Assembly: GCA_023228865.1 (NCBI GenBank)
Contig: JALOAH010000012.1
Coordinates: forward strand, 1-63,309
DNA from: Porticoccaceae bacterium
GTDB taxonomy: Bacteria; Pseudomonadota; Gammaproteobacteria; Pseudomonadales; Porticoccaceae
DNA: 63,309 bases
Direction: 5' to 3'
Positions 8,029 to 16,596 of this stretch are shown here, one piece after another. A model generated the notes under the pieces. That model saw nothing but the letters and a program-made list of their open reading frames with translations, ran no database searches and had not been told where the DNA came from. Made by a program: the position numbers and the translations under genes. How positions within the stretch are numbered: the first letter of the stretch is position 1; every line of letters starts with the position of its first letter.

Positions 8029-10413
8029 CTAGTAAGTATAACCTACAGTAACGCCATAGGTTACCGGACGACCAGCAAATCTGGCAATAGTGTCAGATGA
8101 GGGTATGACCGAAGTCCAGTAGTATTCATTGAGGACGTTTTTGCCCCAAAGCATGACTTTCCAGGCTTGATCAGGAGACTCCCACCCCATTCTCAAATCG
8201 AGAATTTTGTAGCTGTCGATAAGGTAGGGATACTGCTGTGCAGTCCTGTTGACCCCTTCATTGTTAAAGGAAAGACGGTCACCACCAATAGCCGCATCCA
8301 CATCATCCTGGCCGCGCAGATTGCCGCCAAAGAAGATCTCGGCGCCAGTGCTCAAGGGGATGCGATAGTCCGCCCCCACTGTATAGCTGAGCTCGGGGGT
8401 GAACGGCAGACGATCGCCGCTGAAATCCTGATTCAGGTTGCCGAGAATATCGGTGCCAGCGTATTCGGTAATTTCAGAATCCAGCCAGGTTGCCGTCGCT
8501 GTCAGAGTCAAGCGATCTGTTGCCTGCCAGGTAATATCCGCTTCAAGGCCTTTGATTTCAGACTCGGGAACATTGATCAGGGCATCAAGGATACCGAAGA
8601 TCGGGTCAAGAATCTTGCCGCGAACCTGCTTGTCCTTGTAGTCGTAATAGAATGCCGCACCGTTCAACTGCACACTGCCGTCGGCCAAGGTCGCTTTAAA
8701 ACCTGCCTCATAGGAAAGGTTGGATTCCTGGGTCACAGGATAAAGCGCCACTTCCTGTGCTGCCGCCAGTGCTGGATAACTACCGGTTTTATAGCCTTTG
8801 GAGACATTGAGGTAGGTCAGAATATCTTCGTTGAACTGATAGTCGAGACCAACACGCCAGGAAGTGTTATCTTCAGATAACTCATCAACAAACACATTGC
8901 CTGTTTCACCAGCCGCATTAAAGGTATAACACTGCCCAAGAGGGCGGTTATAGTCGATTTGATCAATGGGAACACCTTCGTAAATCAACTGCTCAAGAAA
9001 GCTAAACAATTCGAGAACATTTCCACCCGGATCAGAGTAACCGCAGTTTCTGGCATCAATGGTGGTATCTGTATAACGGGCGCCCGCTCTCAGGGTCAGA
9101 GCATCGGTGGCGCTGTATTCCACATTACCAAAGAAAGCGTAGGATTCAATTTCCTGATCTAAGTCAACAGCACTATGGTTGATCCAAAAGTTGCCGGCGT
9201 TATAGGTGGAGTTGTGGAAATAACGCAGATCCTGACGTTCAAAAGTGTCAGTGCTGTCGTAGTTGGCGCCGACAATCCAGTTAAACTTGTCGACATCACC
9301 TGTCAGACGGACTTCGGTGTTGAAGGATTCGACATCGCCCTCAATGTTCTCCAGGTCGAAGCCAACCCCGGCGGAGCCGTCACCGTCAGTGGCAAGTTGT
9401 TGCGTATAGTCGGTGTAAGTGGTCAACCAGGTAAAGACCATATCCTCATTGAGATCCACATCCAGGCGGACGATACCCTGCATAAACTCCCGATCAGCGT
9501 AGGGCTGGATGCCGTCATATGGGGCAATGCCCTGCTCCGGAATGCGCACATTCGCTGGGGACCAGTCAGCAGCGCGAGCAGTAAAAGGCACCAACGGCGC
9601 ATTTATCTGTTCAGGCTTTACTGTGCTTGGCACGTTCGGCCTTACCGCAGCCAACTGCTGCGCCTGGGGGTCAGACTTATCAGTCCAGCCGTTCAGGTTA
9701 ACATTGACACGGACATCGTCGGTGGGCTGAAAGTCGAACAACAGTCTGCCGGCAAAATATTCCTCTTCACCGTTTTCGTCATCTCTGGTGACACTGTACT
9801 GCCAGTCGTCGGAATTCACCGAAGTGAAGGCAAAGCGGGCAAGGAGCTTGTCGCTTAAAGGCCCGCTGACAAAACCGTTTGCCTCGACCTTGTTAAAGCG
9901 GCCATAGCTAAGATCGGCACCGGCTTCAAAGGTGTCGGTAGGCTTGGCGGCAATAAAGTTAATGGCGCCCGCAGTGGAGTTTTGGCCAAACAGGGTTCCC
10001 TGGGGACCCTTGAGAACTTCCAGCCGCTCCAGATCAAAAGCTGTGTGCATGGCAAGGGTTGGGAACGGCAATGGCGCTTCGTCAATGTACAAGCTTGTGG
10101 ATGGATAGACCCCCAGGGAGCTTTCATTGAAGCCTACACCGCGAAGGGTAAAGATAGGCGTATTGGTGGTACTTGGAGAAAATACCAGCCCTGGAACAGC
10201 GGTGGAAATATCCTCAAGAGAGGTCAATCCTTGATTCTTGATCTGATCCCCAGAAAGCGCCGCAATCGACATACCAACATCGTTGATGCTTTGTGAGCGT
10301 TTTTGTGCGGTTACGATAACCTCTTCAAGCTGGGCAAAGGCGGAGCTGGTGAATAACGCAGCCGAACCCAGGGTTACCAAAGCCGCTAACGGTTTGATTT
10401 TTTTCGTAAACAT
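8029..10413 (-). CDS. TonB-dependent outer-membrane receptor (copy 2)
   Basis: This TonB-dependent receptor, about 794 residues, is a paralogue of the one at 4188. The ATG at 10413 is preferred over one 42 bases upstream because AGGGAGAG lies just before it and a proper signal peptide begins there (MFTKKIKPLAALVTLGSAAL, cleavage near FAQ). TonB box LEEVIVTAQKR, plug motif VEVLKGPQGTLFGQNST and loop TSLYIDEAPLPFP are all present. The C-terminus is GVTVGYTY. Compared with copy 1 it differs mostly in barrel loops, as expected if the copies recognise related but different ligands. It is transcribed toward the LuxR-type regulator, which suggests shared control. Confidence 0.93.
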   Translation of the reverse strand: MFTKKIKPLAALVTLGSAALFTSSAFAQLEEVIVTAQKRSQSINDVGMSIAALSGDQIKNQGLTSLEDISTAVPGLVFSPSTTNTPIFTLRGVGFNESSLGVYPSTSLYIDEAPLPFPTLAMHTAFDLERLEVLKGPQGTLFGQNSTAGAINFIAAKPTDTFEAGADLSYGRFNKVEANGFVSGPLSDKLLARFAFTSVNSDDWQYSVTRDDENGEEEYFAGRLLFDFQPTDDVRVNVNLNGWTDKSDPQAQQLAAVRPNVPSTVKPEQINAPLVPFTARAADWSPANVRIPEQGIAPYDGIQPYADREFMQGIVRLDVDLNEDMVFTWLTTYTDYTQQLATDGDGSAGVGFDLENIEGDVESFNTEVRLTGDVDKFNWIVGANYDSTDTFERQDLRYFHNSTYNAGNFWINHSAVDLDQEIESYAFFGNVEYSATDALTLRAGARYTDTTIDARNCGYSDPGGNVLELFSFLEQLIYEGVPIDQIDYNRPLGQCYTFNAAGETGNVFVDELSEDNTSWRVGLDYQFNEDILTYLNVSKGYKTGSYPALAAAQEVALYPVTQESNLSYEAGFKATLADGSVQLNGAAFYYDYKDKQVRGKILDPIFGILDALINVPESEIKGLEADITWQATDRLTLTATATWLDSEITEYAGTDILGNLNQDFSGDRLPFTPELSYTVGADYRIPLSTGAEIFFGGNLRGQDDVDAAIGGDRLSFNNEGVNRTAQQYPYLIDSYKILDLRMGWESPDQAWKVMLWGKNVLNEYYWTSVIPSSDTIARFAGRPVTYGVTVGYTY

Positions 10414-11093
10414 AGAGGTACTCTCCCTTATTCTATCGTGTTGAAATTTATGCATTTTTAATAGTTAAGTATTTCGAGCCAAGCAACCATTCGAGGCAAT
10501 CTGGAACACAGAACAGCTTATATGCCTCTCTGATTTCTGAACAATTATCGTAATTAATATACACGCCATTAGAGACGCTGATAAAAGCATAGCACAATCA
10601 ATACTTATATTTCTATTTTTATTCGGATAAATAAAAAAATATGCTCACTGCGGACACCGGCAGGTCTGCGCCCAGACAAACATTGCCAAAAACACCACAG
10701 CCAAAAAATATTAACAATTAAAATCATATGGTTAAAAAATATTACTAGATTATATAGAGAAAGTAAGCACTATCTTCCTTACCAAAGCGATAGCAACAAC
10801 GGCTAAAAAACCGCTACCCAGGGATGCCCTCAGTGGGGTCAAAGTCGAATTATTATTAATAATGGCGGAGGCATAACAGCCAGACCATGGATCTGAGCAT
10901 ACGAATTATGGCCGAATTTTCAGCGGAAATATAAAACGAAAACCAATCGCACGAAGAAATTCCCCCCGAGCCACGGGGCGGCACATACTGATGCCAGACT
11001 TGGCAATGACGAAAGAACAGAGATCTCAGGAGCAACGGCAGACTTGAAATCAAACAGCTGCCCCGAAGCGCGCGGAAGACAGAGTCAAAAAAA

Positions 11094-11119
11094 GAGGCGA
11101 ACCCTACCGGGCTCGCCTC
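11094..11119. terminator. Bidirectional Rho-independent terminator of recA
   Basis: GAGGCGA (11094-11100) pairs with TCGCCTC (11113-11119), and an inner CCC/GGG strengthens the stem. T tracts flank both sides: seven T on the minus strand, and AATATTTTTT on the plus strand. On the minus strand it is the first strong terminator after recA, but a MITE lies between it and the recA stop. Confidence 0.8.
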
Positions 11120-11134
11120 AATATTTTTTAATAC

Positions 11135-11250
11135 TAAGGAAATTCTGATTAATGTCATTCCCGCGCCGGCGGGAATCTATAATCCCTTGATTTTTCTGGA
11201 CTCGCGTCTACGCGAGAGTGACGAAAACAGAATTAATCAGAGTCTCCCTA
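11135..11250 (+). mobile_element. 116-bp TA-flanked MITE, copy 1
   Basis: A short non-coding element bounded by TA dinucleotides has imperfect 19-bp terminal inverted repeats: TAAGGAAATTCTGATTAAT at one end, and the complement of TAGGGAGACTCTGATTAAT at the other. Inside is the palindrome ATTCCCGCGCCGGCGGGAAT (11157-11176), like the dRS3-type 'ATTCCC-N8-GGGAAT' repeat, and a second hairpin near 11200-11217. A nearly identical copy of the same length lies inverted at 35722-35837. The TA ends suggest mobilisation by an IS630/mariner-type transposase, which is an inference. It sits between recA and its terminator. Confidence 0.8.
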
Positions 11251-11278
11251 AATAATTAGAAATTGATGGCAAAACCCA

Positions 11279-12319
11279 TCAATCATCGACCTCTTCAACC
11301 TTGGCTTCAGCCGTTACCGCCTCGGCCTTCGACTTATCAAGAAGCTCCGTGCGAATTCGCGCCTCCAACTCAGACGCCACCTCTGGGTTTGTGCGCAAAA
11401 ATTCGCAGGCATTACTTTTGCCCTGACCAATTTTATTGCCATTGTAGGCGTACCAGGCACCGGCCTTGTCGACCATCCCCAGCTTAACGCCATAATCGAT
11501 CAACTCGCCAAAGCGGTTGATACCCTGGCCATAGAGAATCTGGAATTCACACTGTTTAAAGGGGGGCGCAACCTTGTTTTTAACCACCTTAACTCTGGTT
11601 TCACTGCCAATGACCTCTTCACCCTCTTTTACCGAGCCTGTCCGGCGAATGTCCAGGCGCACCGACGAGTAAAACTTAAGGGCATTGCCCCCTGTAGTGG
11701 TTTCGGGGTTGCCAAACATGACACCAATTTTCATGCGAATCTGGTTGATGAAAATCACCAGGCAGTTGGCATTCTTGATATTGCCGGTCAGTTTGCGCAA
11801 CGCCTGGGACATAAGGCGCGCCTGCAAGCCGACATGGTGATCACCCATATCACCTTCAATTTCTGCCTTGGGGGTCAAGGCGGCCACGGAGTCCACCACC
11901 AACACGTCTATCGCTCCTGAACGCACCAGCATATCGGCGACTTCAAGCGCCTGCTCCCCCGTATCCGGCTGGGATATGAGGAGATCATCGACATTGACGC
12001 CAAGCTTCTCTGCATACTGGGGATCCAGAGCATGTTCAGCGTCGACAAAGGCGCAGGTGCCGCCCAGCTTCTGCGCCTGGGCAATTACGGACAATGTCAG
12101 GGTGGTTTTACCGGAAGACTCGGGGCCGTAAATTTCGACAATCCGACCCTTGGGCAGACCGCCTATGCCCAGCGCGACATCCAGCCCGAGAGAACCGGTG
12201 GAGATACTGGGCATGACAGCATGTTCCCGGTCTCCCATTCGCATCACAGTCCCCTTGCCAAATTGACGCTCAATCTGGCTCAGAGCGGCTTGCAGTGCTT
12301 TTTCCTTGTTGGCATCCAT
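11279..12319 (-). CDS. recA: Recombinase A
   Basis: RecA binds single-stranded DNA, catalyses ATP-dependent strand exchange and activates LexA self-cleavage in the SOS response. The 346-residue protein is of normal length. It begins [20 protein letters not shown] and shows the Walker A motif GPESSGKTT (66-74), the Walker B region (LVVDSVAAL) and the conserved [20 protein letters not shown] segment of loop L2. The acidic C-terminal tail (AKVEEVDD) is typical. It follows pncC on the same strand, as in many gammaproteobacteria, with a LexA box between them. recX is not found directly downstream. Confidence 0.99.
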   Translation of the reverse strand: MDANKEKALQAALSQIERQFGKGTVMRMGDREHAVMPSISTGSLGLDVALGIGGLPKGRIVEIYGPESSGKTTLTLSVIAQAQKLGGTCAFVDAEHALDPQYAEKLGVNVDDLLISQPDTGEQALEVADMLVRSGAIDVLVVDSVAALTPKAEIEGDMGDHHVGLQARLMSQALRKLTGNIKNANCLVIFINQIRMKIGVMFGNPETTTGGNALKFYSSVRLDIRRTGSVKEGEEVIGSETRVKVVKNKVAPPFKQCEFQILYGQGINRFGELIDYGVKLGMVDKAGAWYAYNGNKIGQGKSNACEFLRTNPEVASELEARIRTELLDKSKAEAVTAEAKVEEVDD

Positions 12320-12388
12320 GGAGTCTACCTCTCGCTGTGTTTTTGCTGTTGAATAAGATTTTGTGGAGCTTACCTGAAAACGAATAAG

Positions 12389-12404
12389 CTGTATAGTTAT
12401 ACAG
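12389..12404. promoter_or_regulatory. LexA box (SOS box) of recA
   Basis: CTGTATAGTTATACAG is an exact match to the gammaproteobacterial CTGT-N8-ACAG LexA operator. It lies 70 to 85 bases before the recA start and overlaps the last codons of pncC, so recA has its own SOS-controlled promoter here. Confidence 0.93.
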
Positions 12405-12891
12405 TATTTTTAGTGTAATGAACGAGACCCTCAAGCGCCGCCACAACGGCCTGCTCGCGAACCTGACTCCTGTCACCGGCAAACCCCCGACGCATTGTAT
12501 GGCAAGAGCCGTCAGCAAGAGCCCAGCAAAACCAGACCGTGCCCACCGGTTTGCTTGGGGTGCCGCCATCGGGCCCGGCAATGCCGCTCACTGCGACAGC
12601 AATATCGGCAGCGGCGGCCAGCAATGCTCCCTGCGCCATTTCCCGAACCACTTCCTCGCTGACAGCGCCAAACTGTGCCAGGGTAGCTTCTTTTACCCCC
12701 AGCATTGTCTGTTTGTGGTTGTTCGAATAGGTGACAAAACCCGCGCCAAACCAGGAAGAACTGCCGGGAATGGCGGTAATGGCGGCCGCCACTCCGCCCC
12801 CGGTGCAGGATTCGGCGCAAGTCACCTGCCAGGCTCTGGAAAGAAGCGCTGCCCCCAGGTCACTCGCGAGCTGTGCTATTGCTTTGTTCAT
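12397..12891 (-). CDS. pncC: Nicotinamide-nucleotide amidase (CinA C-terminal family)
   Basis: PncC deamidates nicotinamide mononucleotide to nicotinate mononucleotide in NAD recycling. The 164-residue protein is the stand-alone CinA C-terminal domain. It shows the conserved [14 protein letters not shown] motif (residues 26-39, with the candidate catalytic Ser in ESCTGG) and the downstream [20 protein letters not shown] signature. It stops 77 bases before recA. The pncC-recA arrangement is widely conserved, and the recA LexA box overlaps the pncC 3' end. Confidence 0.93.
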   Translation of the reverse strand: MNKAIAQLASDLGAALLSRAWQVTCAESCTGGGVAAAITAIPGSSSWFGAGFVTYSNNHKQTMLGVKEATLAQFGAVSEEVVREMAQGALLAAAADIAVAVSGIAGPDGGTPSKPVGTVWFCWALADGSCHTMRRGFAGDRSQVREQAVVAALEGLVHYTKNTV

Positions 12892-13041
12892 TGACCAATT
12901 GATCCCATCGGTGAAACCTGCGCGGGGATAAGGTACGAAAGACAGGACTCAACTGCAAGTGCCGTATTAAAGGGCTCCCCATACCGCTATAATTTTGCCC
13001 GCGAGACTCAACCCAGCCGCCAAAATCACCGGAATCGACCT

Positions 13042-14277
13042 TTGTCATTTTTCTTCAGCCATTACGATGTCGTTATTGTCGGCGCCGGCGCCGCCGGCCT
13101 CTTCTGCGCCCTGACGGCAGGTCAGCGCGGCCGCCGCGTGCTGGTCGTGGAAAAAGCCAACAAAGTCGGCAAAAAAATTCTCATGTCCGGCGGCGGGCGC
13201 TGTAACTTCACCAATCTTTCCATTGAGGCGAACAATTATATTTCCGCCAATCCCCATTTTTGCAAGGCCGCCCTGAAACGCTTCAGCCAATGGGATTTTA
13301 TTGCCCTGGTGGATCGTTACGGCATTGCCTATGAAGAGCGCAAGCACGGCCAGCTGTTCTGCAAGGATTCCGCCAAAGATATTCTCAATCTGCTTCTGGA
13401 AGAGTGCCGCAACGCCAATGTGGAAATTCAGACCCTCTGCGAACTGACCCATTTAGCGCCAGGACAACAACGGCTACAGGACAACCAAAATCAAGGCTAC
13501 AGGGTTAAACTTTGCCAACAACAGCGCGAGTTTGACATTGACTGCGAGTCACTGGTGATTGCCAGCGGCGCACTGTCCATTCCAACTCTGGGGGGCAGCG
13601 GCATGGGCTACGATATTGCCCGTCAGTTCGGCCTCGGTATCATTCCGCAGCGAGCAGGGCTTGTGCCTTTTATGTTCAGCGACGCCCTCAAGCCCGTCTG
13701 TGAGCGCCTGTCCGGCCTGGCTCTTGATGTGGAGGTCAGCTGTAACCACCGGGGGTTTCGCGAGAATATGTTGTTTACCCATCGCGGCATCAGCGGCCCC
13801 GCCATGCTGCAGATTTCCAATTACTGGCACCCCGGAGATGAACTTTCCATCAACCTGCTCCCCACCGTTGACGCTGCCGAGTGGTTAATCGCAAGCAAGC
13901 GCCAGCAGGGAAAGGTTCTGCCCAGAACCCTTCTTCACCAGCATTTGGCAAAAAATTTGGTGGCCGAGTTACAGGGGCTTTGGTGGCCGGAGTCAGCGGA
14001 AAAATCCCTGGCGGAATTCAGCGACAAACAGCTCCACAACCTGGGGGAAAAGCTTAATCGCTGGCTCGTAAAACCCTCGGCAACCGAAGGTTACCGCACA
14101 GCGGAAGTGACCCTTGGCGGAGTCGATACCGCCGAACTCAGCTCCAAAACCCTCGAAGTCAAAAACCGGCCGGGACTGTTTTTTATCGGCGAAGTGGTGG
14201 ATGTCACTGGACATCTGGGGGGATTCAACTTTCAGTGGGCTTGGTCTTCGGGCTATAGCGCAGGTCTAGCTGTCTAA
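13042..14277 (+). CDS. YhiN/HI0933-family flavoprotein
   Basis: This 411-residue FAD-dependent oxidoreductase belongs to the HI0933/YhiN family, whose substrate is not established. The N-terminal Rossmann motif VVIVGAGAAGLFCALTA (GAGAAG at 14-19) binds FAD. It is followed by the family hallmark GKKILMSGGGRCNFTN and ends with the conserved GFNFQWAWSSGYSAG. The reading frame opens with TTG at 13042; no ATG precedes the FAD motif, so a TTG start is likely. It is divergent from pncC and convergent with ttcA. Confidence 0.9.
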   Translation: MSFFFSHYDVVIVGAGAAGLFCALTAGQRGRRVLVVEKANKVGKKILMSGGGRCNFTNLSIEANNYISANPHFCKAALKRFSQWDFIALVDRYGIAYEERKHGQLFCKDSAKDILNLLLEECRNANVEIQTLCELTHLAPGQQRLQDNQNQGYRVKLCQQQREFDIDCESLVIASGALSIPTLGGSGMGYDIARQFGLGIIPQRAGLVPFMFSDALKPVCERLSGLALDVEVSCNHRGFRENMLFTHRGISGPAMLQISNYWHPGDELSINLLPTVDAAEWLIASKRQQGKVLPRTLLHQHLAKNLVAELQGLWWPESAEKSLAEFSDKQLHNLGEKLNRWLVKPSATEGYRTAEVTLGGVDTAELSSKTLEVKNRPGLFFIGEVVDVTGHLGGFNFQWAWSSGYSAGLAV

Positions 14278-14379
14278 GCTGACCCCCAATGCGCAGGCCG
14301 TCTGAATTTGGGCAAGGAAGAAATCTGTGAAAAACCGCTAAAAGGCGCCGACAGCAGACTTCTGCCAAACTGAAATCAC

Positions 14380-14412
14380 CTTTAAACCTGTTTTAAACCT
14401 GTTTTAAACCTG
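14380..14412. repeat. Short tandem repeat, 12-bp unit
   Basis: Nearly three copies of a 12-base unit (TTTTAAACCTGT) lie in tandem between the convergent flavoprotein and ttcA genes. Next to it, AACCTGGA (14427-14434) can pair with TCCAGGTT (14457-14464), which overlaps the ttcA stop codon. Confidence 0.7.
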
Positions 14413-14462
14413 ATATGCCAATACAAAACCTGGAGTTGCAAGGGCATTGGCGCCATTCCAGG

Positions 14463-15356
14463 TTATGGCAGCTGCATCACATTGATGAACTGACGGGGAT
14501 CAACACCCATATTGGTGGCTCCTACGGTGGCATCCGCAAATTCGTATTCAGCCCGCTCACCGGAACGATCCAGAGGCAGATTGACAAAATCGAACAAGCG
14601 GGTATCCGCCATCTGGCTCAGGGAGATGTTTTGCATGGATTTAAAGATATTCTCCACGCGCCCGGGGTCTTTTTTCTCCCAGCCCTGAAGCATGTCCTTG
14701 ATGGCCTGGCGCTGAAGATTTTCCTGGGAGCCGCAAAGGTTGCACGGAATAATGGGAAACTGGCGCTGTTGGGCAAAACGAATCAGGTCTTTTTCACGGC
14801 AATAGGCAAGCGGCCTGATGACCACATTGCGACCATCGTCGGAGCGCAGTTTTGGCGGCATACCCTTCATGCGGCTGCCGTGAAACATGTTGAGAAACAG
14901 GGTTTCAACAATGTCGTCCATATGGTGGCCGAGAGCCATTTTGGTGGCGCCGATCTGTTCGGCAAACGCGTACAGGGTTCCCCGGCGCAACCGCGAGCAC
15001 AGGCCGCAGGTTTTTTGCCCTTCAGGAATTTTTGAGCGCACTACTGAGTAGGTATCCTTATCGATAATGTAATAAGGAACAGCAATGGACTCGAAATACT
15101 CGGGAAGCACATGATCGGGAAAGCCGGGCTGCTTCTGATCCATATTGACGGCAATCACCTGAAAGCTCACCGGCGCGGTTTTTTGCAACCCCAGGAGAAT
15201 ATCGAGCATGGCAAAGGAATCCTTGCCACCACTGATACACGCCATAACCACGTCGCCGTCTTCAATCATGGCGTAATCGGCAATGGCCTTGCCGACATTG
15301 CGGCGCAGCCGCTTTTGCAGTTTGTTGAATTCGAGGCGGGCTTTAGAGTCGGTCAT
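14463..15356 (-). CDS. ttcA: tRNA 2-thiocytidine(32) synthetase
   Basis: TtcA thiolates cytidine 32 in certain tRNAs using ATP and an iron-sulfur cluster. The PP-loop motif SGGKDS is plain. Two Cys pairs ([11 protein letters not shown] and [14 protein letters not shown]) hold the cluster and persulfide, as in the E. coli enzyme. The ATG at 15356 is preferred (297 residues); the frame stays open 42 bases further to a TTG, but GGGAG there abuts the codon too closely. The [20 protein letters not shown] segment matches the usual N-terminus. Single gene, convergent with the flavoprotein gene. Confidence 0.95.
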   Translation of the reverse strand: MTDSKARLEFNKLQKRLRRNVGKAIADYAMIEDGDVVMACISGGKDSFAMLDILLGLQKTAPVSFQVIAVNMDQKQPGFPDHVLPEYFESIAVPYYIIDKDTYSVVRSKIPEGQKTCGLCSRLRRGTLYAFAEQIGATKMALGHHMDDIVETLFLNMFHGSRMKGMPPKLRSDDGRNVVIRPLAYCREKDLIRFAQQRQFPIIPCNLCGSQENLQRQAIKDMLQGWEKKDPGRVENIFKSMQNISLSQMADTRLFDFVNLPLDRSGERAEYEFADATVGATNMGVDPRQFINVMQLP

Positions 15357-15447
15357 ATCGATAACGGCTGGGACAGGCAGCGGGCTAAACAGTGACAACT
15401 CCCGGTGTCCGGGAGCGGCGCAAAGGAAGCGATTCTACCACGGCAAC

Positions 15448-16293
15448 CTAGGGTTTCGCCCCCAGGTATGCGGGCATGTTGAGTCGGGAGTCGGTGGTAA
15501 AGTCGATAGTGCCGGTATAGCCAAGCACATAAAGAGCCTTCATATCCCTGGCGTAGTGGGCAAAAACCTTGGTGAGGGTTTTTTCGTCAGCGGCGAAATC
15601 CGCCATGTACTCCTTGAAAAGTCGCGAGGCATGGAGAACCCCATTGCTGTAGAGCAGACCGGCATTGGTATTGATGAAACGCTGGCCGGCCTCAGAGAGC
15701 TGGCTCTTGATATTGAGGGCGGTGTAGGCGCGGGGAGAAAGATTGGGACAGTCGCGGGTGGCGCAATTGAGGCCGAAAAGAACCCGGTGATCTTTCCAGA
15801 TGGGGCGCAGAATACGGTGTTGAATGTCGTTCAACGACAGTTTTTCACTGGCAATTTTTACCCGCTTTTCGCTCCACACCTCAGGGGCCAGGGGTTGCGC
15901 GAAGTCGGCCTTTTTGAGCGTCTGGAGGTTTTCCGTTACCGCCTGCACGGTTAAGGCGTTGTAGAGATTCATCCAGAAGGCTTTTTGCTCCAGACTGGAA
16001 TAGATGCGTGGATCGATTTGCTCAAGATTATCGATGTACTGAGCCAGTTGTTTGTGCGCCTGGACATTCATATCCCCATAGCGAAAGGTGACAATACCCT
16101 CATCCTCTTCGGCGACGGCGTAGCTGGCAAGAAGGCCATCCCAAAGGCTGTGATCAATCACATCCTGGTTGCTTTCATTGCTTTTGTCCCACAATGACCA
16201 GTATTCCGCTTGCGGCGCGGCCACGACACTGTGGCTGCCAAGTAACAGCAACGGCAGAAGTAGCGACAAAAGCAGTTTTTTGAATTCGAACAT
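15448..16293 (-). CDS. DUF547 domain secreted protein
   Basis: This 281-residue exported protein has a signal peptide (MFEFKKLLLSLLLPLLLLGS, cleavage near VAA). The mature part matches DUF547, with FWMNLYNALTVQAV, then the Cys-containing LNCATRDCPNLSPRAY and the downstream HASRLFKEYMADF. DUF547 proteins are common in aquatic gammaproteobacteria, and their function is unknown. The conserved Cys and His residues suggest a fold related to transglutaminase-like cysteine peptidases, but this is a guess. Single gene upstream of ttcA on the same strand with a 91-base gap. Confidence 0.88.
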   Translation of the reverse strand: MFEFKKLLLSLLLPLLLLGSHSVVAAPQAEYWSLWDKSNESNQDVIDHSLWDGLLASYAVAEEDEGIVTFRYGDMNVQAHKQLAQYIDNLEQIDPRIYSSLEQKAFWMNLYNALTVQAVTENLQTLKKADFAQPLAPEVWSEKRVKIASEKLSLNDIQHRILRPIWKDHRVLFGLNCATRDCPNLSPRAYTALNIKSQLSEAGQRFINTNAGLLYSNGVLHASRLFKEYMADFAADEKTLTKVFAHYARDMKALYVLGYTGTIDFTTDSRLNMPAYLGAKP

Positions 16294-16470
16294 TCGGCGT
16301 TACTCTAGAGTGCTTATATGAGCATGTTGTGACGTCGCCGCTGGCAACGGCAACCTTTTAGAACCCGGAGTATAGTGGTTTAGGTGATTGATTGGCTAGC
16401 CGCGCTATTGTCAAATTGACGTTTTAGCGCCACAAATGGCTTGACGGCGCCACAGCCGCGACTGGCGCTT

Positions 16471-16502
16471 AGCAAAAATCCCGGAAATTCCGGGGTTTTT
16501 GC
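16471..16502. terminator. Bidirectional terminator downstream of aldehyde dehydrogenase
   Basis: AGCAAAAATCCCGG pairs across AAATT with CCGGGGTTTTTGCT. The A/T arms give a T tract in both directions. It ends the minus-strand aldehyde dehydrogenase transcript 95 bases after its stop codon. The rest of the 303-base gap (16294-16596) holds no gene I can see. Confidence 0.82.
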
Positions 16503-16596
16503 TCTGGTGACACTTTGCCACCAGTTTCACTTGTCGGTTTTTCAGCGGATCTCGCCCCCTGAACGGGACAGTTCAGGCAGCACCGCAGTTTTCGAG

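Larger units (their letters stand above)
10414..11278. other. Intergenic region between TonB receptor 2 and recA
   Basis: This 865-base non-coding region holds the promoter of the minus-strand receptor, an AT-rich stretch at about 10540-10860 with no recognisable gene, a bidirectional terminator at 11094-11119 and a 116-bp mobile repeat at 11135-11250. No conserved frame or RNA gene was recognised. Confidence 0.6.

Noticed and set aside
11135..11250. A CRISPR repeat or attachment site
   Set aside because: There is only one unit here, with terminal inverted repeats and a distant inverted copy, which fits a MITE better.
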